The notes below the pieces were generated by a model, which had not been told where the DNA came from, searched no databases, and was given only the letters and a program-made list of their open reading frames with translations. Source: Paraescarpia echinospica (Eukaryota; Annelida; Polychaeta; Sabellida; Siboglinidae). Taken from it: a stretch of DNA of 64,000 bases. Numbering within the stretch: position 1 is the first letter of the stretch; every line of letters begins with the position of its first letter. The stretch lies in assembly GCA_020002185.1 (NCBI GenBank), contig CM034541.1, forward strand, positions 51,860,343-51,924,342. The letters run 5' to 3'. A program made the position numbers and the translations under genes. Shown here piece by piece: positions 1 to 13,230 of the stretch.

Positions 1-2970
1 CACTATTAATGGTTCTTCTTCATTGTTTATCCAAATACAGTGAGTACCAGAGAGACATAACTTCGATAAACATAAGAACATTATACACGGTTGTGCGAAT
101 AATCTAGAAGGCTACATGTTCACAGACTCTCAACAAGTAAGTAGTGATGTTGTTTTATCCGCAATACATAAGTTCGTCCGTCTTAGTCATATGTCTGAAC
201 GATTAATTTGCAAATTCTGCAGATTGTCGGTGATTAAGACAGAATTCCTTCTATAACACTTCGCCATCAACCGTAACTCTGTTATTACTGACGAAAAGCG
301 GCGATGTGATCATCAATCGAGGCCCTGCTGAGCAGAAGAGAATCAACACGCCAAGACATCCGTGTTGTAGTTCTGGCAATGGTGTCATTGCCCGCAGCAA
401 AGCAATCTCGCGTGACTCCTGCGGCCAGTGGACATGCTGGTGTGTGTTTTATAAACGATGCTTCAGACGAGCTATGCAACAGCGGTGATTTCTTGCATTA
501 TCTGTGTGATCAAATCTCACTTCACATCCTCCGTTTGCTAACGACGCGGCCAACAACAACATCAGGCAACGACCACCTCGGGGTTGAGGGATGTTATCCT
601 GATGGCGACGAGAACCTGTTGCACACAGCTGGTGACCCCAACGAACTGTCAACGAGTGAGAGACCCATGACTTTGAATATTTACATTCATAGGGTCTTAA
701 CTTTGTGAATTTGAACTAACGCAGTCTTCTGCCGAAACCTGACAATTTAAGAGTTATCGCACCCAACACTAAAGTGGCGGTGATCGGCGACACCGAGTCT
801 TGGTTAGATTCGTCGGTCATGGACTCGGTAATCAAAAGTAATCACTACGCTTTTCGAGGGCGATGGTAATGGCATTTACGTAAGAGGTGACATTGCTTTC
901 AACCCGAGATGTATGTGCTAATCTAGAAACTGTGTAGGCTAAATAATAATAATAATAATAATGATACATTTAATTTGTTATAGCGCCAGATCCCAATTTT
1001 TGTTGTGGCGTTTTACAATACACCATACGTCATGATCATTAAGCTAAAATACTAGTAGTAAGACGGTCATTTAAACTGAACATTGTGCTATACAATAGTA
1101 TTAAAAATACTAATAAATAAATTAAGTAAAAAGGCTACAAAATAACTGGAATATGGTAGTTAGACAGTACCTTAAAATAAACACAGTACCATAATAACAT
1201 AACTAATAAGTTACCATCAATTAATATATTGTACACGCAAAGGTAAGAAACGGCCTGCAAATCAACACAACGGTGTGATATTAATATCGCTCAGAAACTA
1301 CAGTAAAGGCAAGTTTGAAGTAAAACTGCATGAGCTGGACTGGCAGGATGTATTAGCTATTAACTATGTGCTCGATGCATTTTATCATTTTAAATCTAAG
1401 TTGATGTCCATCATTGATAGTATTGCCCCCTTTAAGTAAGCCCATATTAAACAGCGTACTCCCTGGAAGATCGTGGATACATTGTATCTCATTCATGGAA
1501 GAGATCGGGCGTTTGCCAAATTCCAAAATAACAAAGACCATAGTTGGCATGGCAAATACATTTATCTTCGGAATCAGGTCCAATATAAGAAGAAACAGGC
1601 AAAATAAGATTTAATTGGAAACAAGGCTGATGAGTATAAACAACAAACGAACAAATTATGGGAAACGCTAAAAAGCCTCGGAACGTCGTCTCAATGTAAA
1701 AATACGCCAGGGAGCATAGGACTTGATATCGGCAGTACCATTTGTTTTGATATAGTAAAGGTGTCTGAATACTTTCACAATGTTTACACTAACTTAGCCT
1801 CAACACTGGTTAACAAGCTTCCACCAAGTAATGGGAAATATGGGTGGCAACACATCCAAGAATATTACAAAATTAAACATTGGGTGCCACCAGTAATAGT
1901 TTCTGTTTTACTGGTCACCGAAAATGAAGTATTATGGATCCTGAACAACAATTTTCACCCAGATTTATAAAGGATGGCGCTAAGCTCATTGCATATGCAA
2001 CACAACGGCATAGGAGATCCTTTTCAGAGCGTTGAGACGGCGATTTTGTGTATCGAAGTCGACGTGTTAAAATCACTGTATGCTCGTAAGCATGTAGTAC
2101 TAGTTCTACTTGACCTCAACGCTGCGTTCGATATGATCGACCATGACAGTCTTGTGTCTTAACTAGATCGAATCGGCGTGCGAGGCAACGCACTTTGTTG
2201 ACTCGTCTCTTACCTAGCCGACCGAACACAGTTCGTCAGCGTTGACGGTCATCTTTCTTCCGAAAGCCGACTACGACATGGGGTTCCACAGGGCAGTGTT
2301 GTTGGCCCTCTGCTATTTTCTATATACAGTGCTGGTCTTTCCGTCGTATTCGCAAAGTACGGTGTTCGCTGCTATGTCTACGCCGAGGACACCCAACTCT
2401 ACGTTGAGTTTCCGCGAAATGATTCTGCCTCCGCCGCCGACCGGATATCCCGTTGTGTGGCTGACGTGAAAGCATGACTGGCGTCGCGCTACCTGCTCTT
2501 GGATGAGGCGAAGACAGAGGCGATACTTTTTGCAGCACCAAACAACCGTGTTCCACAGCCACCGTCTCTTCCCATCGACATCTGCGGTTGCAACGTCAGC
2601 AATTCCACCAAGACACGTCACCTAAGAGTACATCTCGACTCCACGATGTCGATTGCTGCACTTGTCGGACTGCCTACGCCCAACTACGTGGTATTAAATC
2701 TATACGATCACATCTCCCGCTTACCGAGTGCAAGTCGTTTGTACATGCGCTAGTCACGTCGCGACTCGACTTTGGAAACGCGGCCCTGTACCGCATTAAC
2801 GGAACCTTGTTGCACCGACTGGAGATGGTCCAGCGATCAGCTGCGCGTGTCGTCCTCTGCATACGTTGGGGTGACTAACACTGCATGACGACGGCACTAG
2901 AAGAGCTGCATTTGCTACCTGTGGCGCAGCGAATTCAGTTTGTTGACCTTGATGCACGGTGTTTACATCC
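1..2970 (+). mobile_element. Degenerate L2-type LINE, copy A
   Basis: This is a decayed non-LTR retrotransposon on the plus strand. Bases 340-540 match the PHD-like zinc-finger start seen intact at 12063 (Cys and His spacing around CDSC-type motifs). Bases 700-930 and 1215-1640 are endonuclease fragments that match the copy at 9.7 kb. Bases 2089-2160 encode reverse-transcriptase motif A (LLDLNAAFDMIDHDS). Bases 2499-2960 encode the thumb region (KTEAILFAAPNN, VTSRLDFGNAALY, LEMVQRSAARVV) typical of the L2/CR1 group. Frameshifts and stops occur throughout, so it cannot make protein. Bases 1-240 match 9440-9660, upstream of copy B, so the 5' boundary lies at or before the window start. The L2 assignment comes from motif resemblance and not from a search. 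Confidence 0.8.
940..1215. repeat. AAT-headed insertion inside the L2 family
   Basis: An (AAT)n run is followed by a segment of the form ATTTAATTTGTTATAGC...TGGCGYTTTACAATACACC, in the middle of the endonuclease region of copy A. The same segment follows the same codon region at 12722 and 14609, so the insertion predates amplification of this subfamily. The reverse complement resembles the 3' tail (GGCGCTATA...ATTATTATT) of many L2-like LINEs and SINEs, so an antisense LINE/SINE tail is the likeliest origin. Confidence 0.55.
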
Positions 2971-2971
2971 G

Positions 2972-3135
2972 ATACTGTAATAATCGACTGATAATGTAAT
3001 AACTGCATGAAACTGTAATAAAATCAACCGATAATGTAATAAACCTCCTGCCTGAGAAAACTAATAATTTTTGACTGATACTGTAATAACGTGCTCCTGC
3101 CTGATAATGTAATAATAATATAATAATAAATAATG
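2972..3135. repeat. Degenerate TGTAATAA repeat at L2 3' end
   Basis: Seven or so irregularly spaced units end in (T/C)TGATA(A/C)TGTAATAA. Similar clusters follow the L2 coding remnants at 11530-11740 and 13417-13630, so the cluster travels with this LINE family as a 3' region. Confidence 0.6.
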
Positions 3136-4196
3136 TATTTATTTCTGACAATCATCATATCCATATATAAAAATACATCAATAAAAATATGTAACTAAAT
3201 ATAAAAATACATCGATAAGAACAATATTTATAAAAATTATATAAATCTCGGACCCACTGGTACAATACAATACATGTCGCTAGTTGTAATGCTATAAATA
3301 ATGTTTGACCGATAATGTAATAACATAGCAATTTCATGTGGACTTAGTCGATTTCGTGGATTTCGTGGACTTAATCCATTTCGTCCATTACGCAATTCTG
3401 CAGATGACTTCATAATCAGAACAGGCGCAGTCGCCCTTCACATTGATGCAAAAATAGTCACAATACCTGAAATACACATATTGAGACACAAATTGCAAAC
3501 TGACCTGTCTAGCAGCTCCACCAACTCTCTGACTCCTTCCATATCTACAATGATAAGCCTATTATGTTTTTACTAATGATCTTGAGCGTAATTATAATAA
3601 ATTAAAGAGTGGCAATTTCCACTCAGATAGAAACACTGCATTTTATTTCGTAATATTCTTTCAACGTAAACGGTTAATAACTATACTACCCTGAAATATG
3701 TTCTGACATCACCAAATTGTAAGTCTAATTGCTAGAATTACGGACATTACAAATGCAGATCACATAATTACGTCAAGAGCCTAAACTAGCATTGCCATCA
3801 TATTCGCAGATAACATAAAGATAACATGGAGACCACGTAATTACACAAATAACTAAAAACACATTTTATTTCGTCATTATTCGCAGATAATTAACGATAT
3901 GTGCATCACACAATCAGTATACAAATTAAGTAATGATAATAATGATGCTGTAATTATTGGCACATTCATGTCTGAAAATATATAAGGTCACAAATTTACG
4001 AGATTACTATTGCACTAGTCGTGCGTCAAACGAGGCAAAACAAAAATAAAAAACGACTTCGTCATCATGAACTTAACTAGCTGGGTAGACAGCACATATT
4101 ATAATAAAAGGCATTTTTCTAAAAAATAATAATGATAGGCATATGTAGTTGAAATATCCATTATTGGAAATGGTAACAATAATAACAAACAATATA
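3136..4196. other. AT-rich non-coding stretch
   Basis: No gene is visible. Bases 3334-3640 match 11742-12060 and 13629-13950, the segment that precedes the next L2 PHD-like ORF, so this part is still repeat-family sequence. The remainder, to the transposon end at 4197, has no recognisable content. Confidence 0.5.
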
Positions 4197-7100
4197 TGGG
4201 CCAATGTCTCAAAAAGTGTACAATTGGCAAAAATCGTGTCTTTTGTCTCTCACATCGTCAATTATAAAGTCAGCCTAACGAAATGTTCACCATATATTAC
4301 GTTCTTTCAGGACATGTAAGGTTTGACAGCCTTGTTAATTTTTTAAATGGCATAAATTGGCTGTACGTTGCCAAAAACGGCCAAACTGACCTGTCCAATT
4401 GAAGTTTCCAAAGTTTGAAGTAGTGCCATACAAAAACAGTGCTGTATTTATTTTTTCTGAGTTCACTGGGCAAATAGAGTATGTATTGGGAATGTACAGT
4501 AAAAAAATTATGTTTAAAAAATTAAAACAAAAAAATGTACACTGCGTTTTCTATAATGACCAATGTTTGCGTGTCCAGCGTCATCGGTTTACACGGGTCA
4601 ATTACATTAATTTATTATTGTCGTTGTAGGATACCTATACATGTATTCTTTTCCTACATGTTAAGTAAATGATATACAAAAAATGGGTCTAAACCTAAAT
4701 TCGACGAAAATATAACACGTTCAAGTAAAAAAAATATGGAGTGGCGTTTTAGCTGCGTGTCCAGCGTCATAGATAGAAAAGGCTATCTTCAAAACAATAG
4801 GAAACGTACGCCGTTTTTTTATTTTTTCGTTCATACCAGCAACCATCATGCTATAACCCCAACAATGGCAATAGAACTATTCACAATATTAAATGGTCAA
4901 ATAAGGATAAAACCGATATTGGAGCGTGTCCAGCGTCACTGCGTGTCCATCATCATCTGTTGGATTACCGAGAAAGACTGCTGAGAGCGCATTCTACTTT
5001 GATATGTAGGAACTACAGTGATCAGTGCATCCGTGGCGGTCGCCTCTATGCTGGTGGGTATTTTTTTGTTTCCTACAATAAATATTTGATGAGTTGTGAT
5101 CCTATATGTACGTTTTTCATATGAAATGGTGTAATAGAATAAGGCTAATATGGTAAATTAATAAAGGTAACACCACTTATAGCGTTAGTATACTTAACAG
5201 CTGTGTTCTAACAAACCAATGAACGATAATTTGATACGTTGATCTGCGGGAAAGTTAATATATGACAATCCTAATGTCTAAGCAACTAGATGACGCTGGA
5301 CACGCCAATTTAACCAAATGTATATTTACCGGCTGTAGTTGACACAGACATCCCAACTTTTTGTGTAGATGTGTCAAGTACATGTTGCTCTTCATATAAA
5401 AGAAAACATTTCACATACAATTTAGAAGAACACATTATTACAAACAAACTATACTGACGAGACAGGTAGCAAAACAATATAATGCATTTGGGTGATATTA
5501 AAAGGTAATTTGAAGAATTATGGCCAATGGGCTTACTCACCCACGGCAGTGAGGCTGGACATGCAGCTATGGGTGTGATCCTGCAACGCATATCGCTTAC
5601 ATACTACTATATCCGTTATCTCACGTGATCTGCTCATCTCATTGAATTATTTTCAAAAGCATTTAAGCGTTTCACAAAAACAAAATACAGAATAATTAAT
5701 ATTGCGTTCTATATTTTTTAGAATACCCTGTCAACCAAAGAGGCATTATCATGGCAAGCCACGACACGCAAATGTATTGTGCTAAGATCTCGCACCGTTA
5801 CCGAGATAGAAAGATAGCACAAGACCCCCACTTCTTGGCACATCGTTCCGCTCAGAACCGGGCATATCATGTCTGCGCAAGATACCTCCCAGACCATAAG
5901 CTGAGAGCTCAGCGAGCTCTCAAAGCTATAAATGTAAGTAGCGTACGATAACATATTTGTCTTGAGTTTGACTTTTCTTCAAGTAATTGTCTATATTTAT
6001 TTTAATATTACTTGTAAACTTTCTGTTACATATCAATATTTAATGTAGAAGTGATTTATTATTAATGTATAAAATGTAAATGTTTGCATATAGAGCAAGA
6101 CATCTGCAGCGGCAACTCCTACAGTGGAAGTTAGGAAGTCGAAGAGACTCGACCCATCCCTTCCACCTACTACAAGTGAGGTGCCTACGTCTTCCCAGAG
6201 TTTGGCTGACTCAGAATACGTACCATTATCAGGCATTGTGTGTTGTGTTACAAACTTGTAAACCATTACACCATACGATTTATGATACCAACTGCAAGAT
6301 ATATGATATTCTTTTCAGAAATATGTAACAAGATAATGTTCTAAGCCAATATTCGCATAATTTATATTTGGCTGCATGTGTTGCTTTATGTTGTGCATGC
6401 TAAATAAGGCAGGTTTCTTCCGTGTAATATATAGGTCACAAAGGAGGATTGCTATCGTTTACAAACCAACTGCATGGGCTATGATTATGACAACCGATGT
6501 TCTTGTTATGGACACAACTTTTCAGTGGTCTCACAGACTACCGCCCGCATGGTGATATATACTTATTTCTGTTACATTACGACACTAACACATATTTGTA
6601 AACCGTAATTTCAAAAACATATAATTCCCGGTTTAATATTCATAGTTTATGTTATAAGAACATTGGAATTTGCTGTCTTCTTAACTTAAGTACAACCTGT
6701 GTCCTTGTTTGTTTCCTTCAGAGAAACCTTGGTCGTGAAGATGAATTTTTTCAGTAGCACAAGAACTAGGAGCTGACGTGACAGCTGAAATACAGACTGC
6801 TGGAAACCTACCCAGGAAAAGGAGGTCATCTGTCCAAAAGAAGCTAAACGCCTTGAAGGTGAAGACGAAGAGGCTGCAAAGACGTGTATGGGTTTTGGAG
6901 AATAATTTAAAGCGCTCTACTCGTAATCAGAAAGAAGGATCAGGGCAAACAAGATACGACTCCCATAAACACCGTTTTTGACAACGCTGATACGCCGTGC
7001 TGACATAAAAATGAGGAAGGACGGATTGAACCCTTCGCGAAACAAAGAAGTGAGAAAGGTTCTCGCTGCCCACGAATCACTTGAGATGGAAATGCAAGAT

Positions 7101-8015
7101 ATTCCAGTCAAGAAAAGGCAGTCTCTCTTCACAGGACGTCACCTGAAGAGAAGTCGGGCAGGAAGCATGGTCGCGAAGAAGTTGCACCTAGGCCGACGAT
7201 ACGTTCTCCGCAAGAATGGCTTCGCAGGACAAAATACAGCACAACACTTGAAGGCCAGACGTAGGCCGTTACCCGTGAAGGAGTTCATGAAGAGACCGGA
7301 TAAATTTACACTTCTGCCAGGCAAGAAGGATGCCGTGAAAGATGGTACGAAGAAGGTGCAGAAATATACTTTGACTGACTATAAGGAACAATAAGAATTC
7401 ACTGTAGACATTATTGTCCATGCCGCTGCATGTTTAAAATGGTGTTCGTAGTTGTTTTGTAATTTGTGACGAAGGATAATGATTGTCTTCAATTAAAGCT
7501 ACATTGCGTGTCCAGCGTCATCAGTATATACCCATTTCTTAGCTCACAGTCTCGATCCCCGGACGCATATGACAGTTGGCACACACAAAGATAATTGATC
7601 AGGGTTACTGATTATGTATCAGTTATAATTCCACACACTTTTCTGAGAGAGCTGCACTAATTGAAAATAGGCCATTCCAAGAAACAACAGAGTACAAAAA
7701 CTATCACCGAAGTAACAACGAAGAAAAAGAATGTTTCCAAGTCAAATTTAATCGTCTACCTCTTGATTCTTATTAAATGGCATGTACACTGCAAATATTG
7801 TAATTTTTCGTCGATGACGCTGGACACGCGATGAAAATCATGTTTGGCTTCAAATGACTGTCATAACAAAAGTAATCCATATTACATTGACCCATTTATG
7901 AAAAATATGCATCAATATATGTACAATGAGAAAATATAACTTAATTGTTCAGAATTACACATTTATTTTTGGACCTGTTAAAACCTAACTGTACACTTTT
8001 TGGGACATTGGCCCA
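4197..8015 (+). mobile_element. DNA transposon with 26-bp TIRs, family not identified
   Basis: The left end (TGGGCCAATGTCTC then AAAAAGTGTACA, 4197-4222) is the reverse complement of the right end (7990-8015) with one mismatch in about 26 bases. This defines a 3.8-kb element. It carries intron-containing ORF remnants between 5751 and 7394 and six copies of a 16-bp motif, GCGTGTCCAGCGTCAT, in both orientations. I could not find a clean target-site duplication: the flanks read AATATA on the left and CATATG on the right. The superfamily is not assignable from what I can see. Confidence 0.75.
5751..7394 (+). pseudogene. Broken spliced ORF of the 4.2-8.0 kb transposon
   Basis: The first exon, 5751-5933, encodes a basic 61-residue segment (start MASHDTQMYC) and stops exactly at a GTAAGT donor. 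A second exon in the same phase follows a TATAG acceptor (6094-6234, Ser/Pro-rich). Bases 6778-6981 encode a Lys/Arg-rich coiled-coil-like piece (KKLNALKVKTKRLQRRV). Bases 6978-7394, in another frame, encode a basic tail ending with a KFTLLPGKKDAVKDGTKK block. From memory this block resembles uncharacterised transposon proteins in invertebrates and fish; I have no name for the family. Stop codons between the exon remnants and the frame change near 6975 show that the gene is dead. The nuclease core of a transposase was not recognised. Confidence 0.5.
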
Positions 8016-8020
8016 CATAT

Positions 8021-8021
<1 letters not shown>

Positions 8022-8057
<36 letters not shown>
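8022..8057. repeat. (CT)n microsatellite
   Basis: Eighteen CT units lie immediately beyond the right TIR of the DNA transposon. Confidence 0.97.
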
Positions 8058-8061
<4 letters not shown>

Positions 8062-9425
8062 AAAACAAACTGATTGTTCTTAAAATGCATCATCACCATG
8101 GCTTGATCTGATCACCTGCGTCGCCAAACAATATTAGTTACTCTATACCAACCGAAAGATTCGACTGCCAGAGTGAGCCAGGCGTTGTACTATTGGGAAT
8201 TTCCCGACAACAATTCTCGTACCGGAGAAGCTAAGCCACTTCCTGAACGGGCCTACCGCATCGTCGTCTGATGCTCACAGCATTGTCACAATCAGAATCA
8301 AGCTTCAAAGCTTCTGGTAAAGTAACCGAAACATGCAATTGATTGGTCGACAAAAACCGGTTTGTCAGGTGAAGAGCTGCTAATTCCCTGAAAGTTACAC
8401 ACACTCGATTTATGGTGCCTAACATTGTTAAATTGGATGCGAGTGTCATGTTGATGATATGTGAAAATATTTATTTCGGGAATAGTGGCGGATTGCTCAT
8501 TAGACCATCGTCATCATCATCATCATCTCTGTGTTCTGTTTTGCTGCGAGTAATTTCAACAATGCATGTATAATCGCAAACACTTATACACGAACAAACA
8601 CACATATACACACTCGTACAACCGAACAAATCTACACCTGCACATACAACCATACACGCTCATATTCACACAGGCTCTCTGTACACATGCGTACATAAAC
8701 GCGTGCGCATACGCATCGGTATATTTGCAACAATAAATTTGTGACAGCATATCCGATATTGTATTCCCAGCCAGACAGCTCTATTCGGCTATGCACACAT
8801 AAGGATCGCTACACTCTTCCATGATTAATTTGTGTCAGATTGAACTCAGTTTGCTACACAGCATGTCCCCGTGTTAATGTGTCCCAAACAACTGACTAAC
8901 CTTTCGGAAATTGCGCGAACACATTAATGGCGAACGACCATTGTTTACATCTCTCGACGGTTGTGTTGCGGTGTGGATGCTTTGTGTTACTTCTATACTA
9001 TATCCCATATCCTGAAATGCGTAAAGAACGACGCAGGCATTGAGCAATTTTAGATTATTCGCTTCACCACTTAACTCAGCTTCGAGGGTTTGGATAGTTT
9101 TAATTGCAGACAAAACCAGTACTCAAACAAATTACAGCACGACACAAAGGAACACCAGCTGTAATTATATTAAGCACTGGCTAAAAGGCGTAATATTCTA
9201 AATGTGACGGCTTGTTTTGAAACCTTACTTGTTGCTTCCATTCGTTTTCTTTTCATGATCGATTTATTGCTGTTCGTTTACTTTGTTGGTATAGAAAGGG
9301 TTTGGCCCTACCGTATTGGCCGATAATAGTACACTTGTTGGCATATGAAATTATTGAAACACATTGCTTATATTCATCGTCTGTTTTGTTCAATAAGTAG
9401 TAGTATTATATTTATATATTAATGT
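8058..9425. other. Gap without genes
   Basis: Only simple sequence is visible: a CAT run near 8504-8527 and an ACAC/CATA-rich stretch at about 8590-8720, which creates spurious Cys/Val-rich ORFs on the minus strand. I see no coding or RNA signature. Confidence 0.5.
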
Positions 9426-9429
9426 GCTA

Positions 9430-11525
9430 ACGTTGGACAACTGTATCTCCTCCGAGACGCTGATAGCATCAGGAAGTGTAGCGGTACCACTATTATTTTT
9501 TCTTCTTCATTGTTTAACAAAATACAGTGCGTACCTGAGAGGCATATCTTCGATAAACATAAGAACATTATACACTGCTGTGACGCCTGATCCAGAAAGC
9601 TAAACATTTATAGACTCTATTCAAGTAAACACTGATATTGGGTCTCAACTTTGTGCATTTGAACTCATGCTGTCTTCTTCTAAATGGGTGATTTTAACGT
9701 TGACTATTCTCACTTGAGCACTAACACTAATCAGTTGCATATATCACTAAACCATTATATGTATATGTTTGGTATGACCCAGTTTATTAACACTCCTACA
9801 AGGATTACCAGTGTAACTTCCACCATCTTAGATCTTGTCTCAGACCCTGTTAAAATAACACAATGTGGTGTATTAGATGTTGGCATAAGTGACCACCAAT
9901 TAATATATTGTACACGCGAATGTAAGAAAAGTCGTGTTAATCAACACAACGGTGTGACATTAAGATCGCTCAGAAACAGCGTACTCATGGACTCATGGAT
10001 GACCGGGGAGATATTGGATCTCATTGATGAAAGATATCGGGCGTTTGCGAAATTCAAAAAGACCAAAGACCATAGTTGGCATGGCAAATATATTTCTCTT
10101 CGGAATCCGGTCCAATATAAGAAGAAACAGGCCAAATCAGATATAATTGCCAACTAATGATAATGGCAAAAAGCCTCGGAACTTCGTCTCTACGTGAAAC
10201 TAAGACAGGGAGCATAGGACTTGATATCGACAATAACATTTGTTTTGATAAAATAAAGGTGTCTAAGTTTTTTAACAATTTTTTACAAACATAGCCTCAA
10301 CACTGGGTGACCAACTTCCACCAAGTAATGGGAAATATGGGTAGCAAAACATCCAAGAATATTACAAATCATTGGGTGTCACCAGTAAAGTTTCAGTTTA
10401 GCGAAGTTACCGAAAACGAAGTATTAGGGATCCTGAAGAACATGAATTCGAGCAAGGCGACTGGTTTAGATCAATTGTCACCCAGATTTAAAAAGGATGG
10501 TCCTAAGCTCATAGCATATGCAACACAAACGCATTGGAGATCCTTTTGAGAGCGCCTTCCGCCATTCATACAGCATTAAGACGGCAATTTAATATATCCA
10601 AGACGACGTGTTAAGATCACTGGATGCTTGTAACCATGTAGTACTAGTTCTACTTGACCTCAGCGCTGCGTTCGACACGATCGACATTTACATTCTTGTT
10701 GCTGAACTAGACCGAATCGGCATGCGAGACAACTCACTTTGTTGACTCGCATCTTACCTTGCCGACCGAACACAGTGCGTCAGCGTTGACGGTCATCTTT
10801 CTAGCGACAGCCGACTACGACATGGATTTCCGCAGGGCAGTGTTTTTGGGCACTCTGTTATTTTTCTATATACTGTGCTGGTCTTTCCGCCGTATTCGCA
10901 AAGCAAGGTGTTCGCTCCCATGTCTACGCCGATGAAACCCAACTCTACGTCGATTTTCCGTGAAATGATTCTGCGTCCGCCGCCGACCGGATATCCCGGT
11001 GTGTGACTGACGTTAAATAATGGCTGGCGTCGAGCTATCTGCTCTTGAACGAGTCGAAAACAGAGGCGATAATGTTTGCAGCTCCAAACAACCGTGTTCC
11101 ACAGCCACCGCCTCTTCTCATCGACATCTGCGGTAGCAACGTCAGCACTTCTACCAACATACGTGACCTAGGAGTACATATCGACTCCACGATGTCGACA
11201 GCCGCACACGTAAGTCGAACTTGTCGGGCTGCCTACGCCCAACTACATGGCATAGCGTGGATACGATAATCTCTCCCGCTTACAGCGTCCAAGTCGTTTG
11301 TACACGCACTAGTCACGTCGCGATTCGACTTTGGAAACGCGGCCCTGTACGGCATTACCAGAACCTTGTTTCACCGACTAGAGATGGTCCAGCGATCAGC
11401 TACGCGTGTCGTCCTCTGCTTACGTCGGCGTGACAAACACAACTTGACGGCGGCACTACGAGAGCTGCATTTGCTACCTGTAGCGCAGCGAATTCAGTTT
11501 GTTGACCTTAATGCACGGTGTTTAC
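9430..11525 (+). mobile_element. L2-type LINE, copy B (truncated inside)
   Basis: Bases 9430-9660 match the start of the window. Bases 9684-10157 form an open endonuclease C-terminal segment of 157 codons with GDFNVD, TRITSVTSTILDLV and SDHQLIY motifs, followed by the linker to the reverse transcriptase. RT motif A is at about 10640-10690 (LLDLSAAFDTID in shifted frames), and the thumb region with KTEAIMFAAPNN and VTSRFDFGNAALY runs from 11045 to 11510. The Asp and His of the SDH motif are the endonuclease catalytic pair. Frameshifts interrupt the RT, so the copy is inactive. The closest relative is copy A. Confidence 0.8.
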
Positions 11526-13230
11526 AACCGATACTGTAATAATCGACTCATAATGTAATAATTCCCTGACACTGTAATAAAATCAACCGATAATGTAATA
11601 AATGCCCGATACTATAATATATTCAACCGACAATGTAATAAACCTCCTGTATGATACTGTAATATTTTGACTGATAATGTAATAAGGTGCTGCTGCCCGA
11701 TAATGTAATAATTTTTGACCGATAATGTAACAACATAGACATTTCATGTGGACTTAGTTGATTTTGTAGATTTCGTGGATTTCTTGGACTTAGTCCATTT
11801 AGTCCATTTCGTCCATTATGCAATTCTGCAGATAAATTTATAATCAGAACATTCGCAGTCGCCCTTCACGTTGACGCGAAAATAGTCACAATACCTGAAA
11901 TAAACATATTGTGACACAAATTGCAAACTGACTTGTCGAGCAGCTCCACCATCTCTCTGACTCCTTCCATATATACAATGATAAACCTATAATGTTTTTA
12001 CTAATGATCTTGAGCGTAATTATGATAAATTAAAGAGTAACAATTTCCACTCAGATAGAAAAATGCATTTGTACACGCAAAGACACCCGTCTTGTTGTTC
12101 TGGCAATGGTGACATTGCCTGCAGTAGAGCAATCTCGCGTGACTCCTGCGAACAGTGGACGCACAGCAAATGTTCTGGTGGTTTTACAAACGATGCATAC
12201 AACGAGCTACGCAACAACGGTGATTTCTTTAAATATCAGTGCGATCCAATCTCACTTCACATCCTCCCTTCGCTAACGACACGGCCAACAACAACATCAG
12301 CCACCAACCACCGATCTCCACGCAAGCAACCCTCGGGGATGAGGAACGTTATCCTGATGGCGGCGACGACCACCTGTCGCACACTGCTGATGACCCCGAC
12401 GAACAGTCAACGAGTGAGAGACCCCTTGACTTTGAATGTTTACATTCAATGGATCTCAACTTTGAGCAATTGAACTCACGCAGTCTTCTTCCGAAACTTG
12501 ACGATTTAAGAGTGCTCGCAGCCAACACTAAAGTGGCGGTGATCACCATCGCCGAGTCTTGGTTAGATTCGTCGGTCACAGACTCGGTAATCGAAATTAC
12601 TGACTATGCTGTTCTCCGGCGCGACCAGAATCGCGAGGGCGGTGGTGTATGCATTTATGTAAGAAGTGTCATTGCTTTAATTCCGAGAGACGATGTATAT
12701 ACTAATCTAGAAACGGTGTGGATTAAATAATAATAATAATACATTTAATTTGTTATAGCCCCAGATTCAAAATTTGTTCGTGGCGCTTTACAATACACCA
12801 TGCGTCATGATAATTAAACTAAAATACCTGTACCAAGACAGTCATTTAAACTGAAATATTGCCATACAATATTAATCAATATATTTATAAATAAATTAAG
12901 TAAAAAAACACAAAATAATTGTAATACGGTACTCCATGCAGGATTGCTCGAGTATATTAATTAATTAATGACAGAGGCGATACTGTTTGGAGAAACAAAC
13001 AACGGCGTTCCACATCCACCGCCTCTTCCCACCAACATCTGCGGTAGCAACGTCAGCACTTCCACCAACAAACGTGACCTAGAAGTACATTTCAACTCCA
13101 CCATATCGATGGCCGTACTTGTCGGACTGCCTACGCCCAACTACGCGACATAGCGTGGATACGATCACATCTGCCGCATATCACTTGTACACGCGCTAGT
13201 CACGTCGCGACTCGACTTCGAAAACGCGGT
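11344..13230. repeat. 1887-bp tandem duplication, unit 1
   Basis: This segment is repeated directly at 13231-15117 with only a handful of differences (for example at 11836, 12306, 12356, 12392 and near 13186). It runs from the 3' thumb region of one L2 copy, through the TGTAATAA cluster and the PHD/endonuclease ORFs, to the thumb region of the next. Homology continues to about 15175. This is what unequal crossing-over between two L2 3' ends would produce. An assembly artefact is the alternative. Confidence 0.9.

Noticed and set aside
8471..8750. Cys/Val/Tyr-rich minus-strand ORFs
   Set aside because: Produced by an ACAC/CATA-rich simple-sequence stretch; no conserved features.
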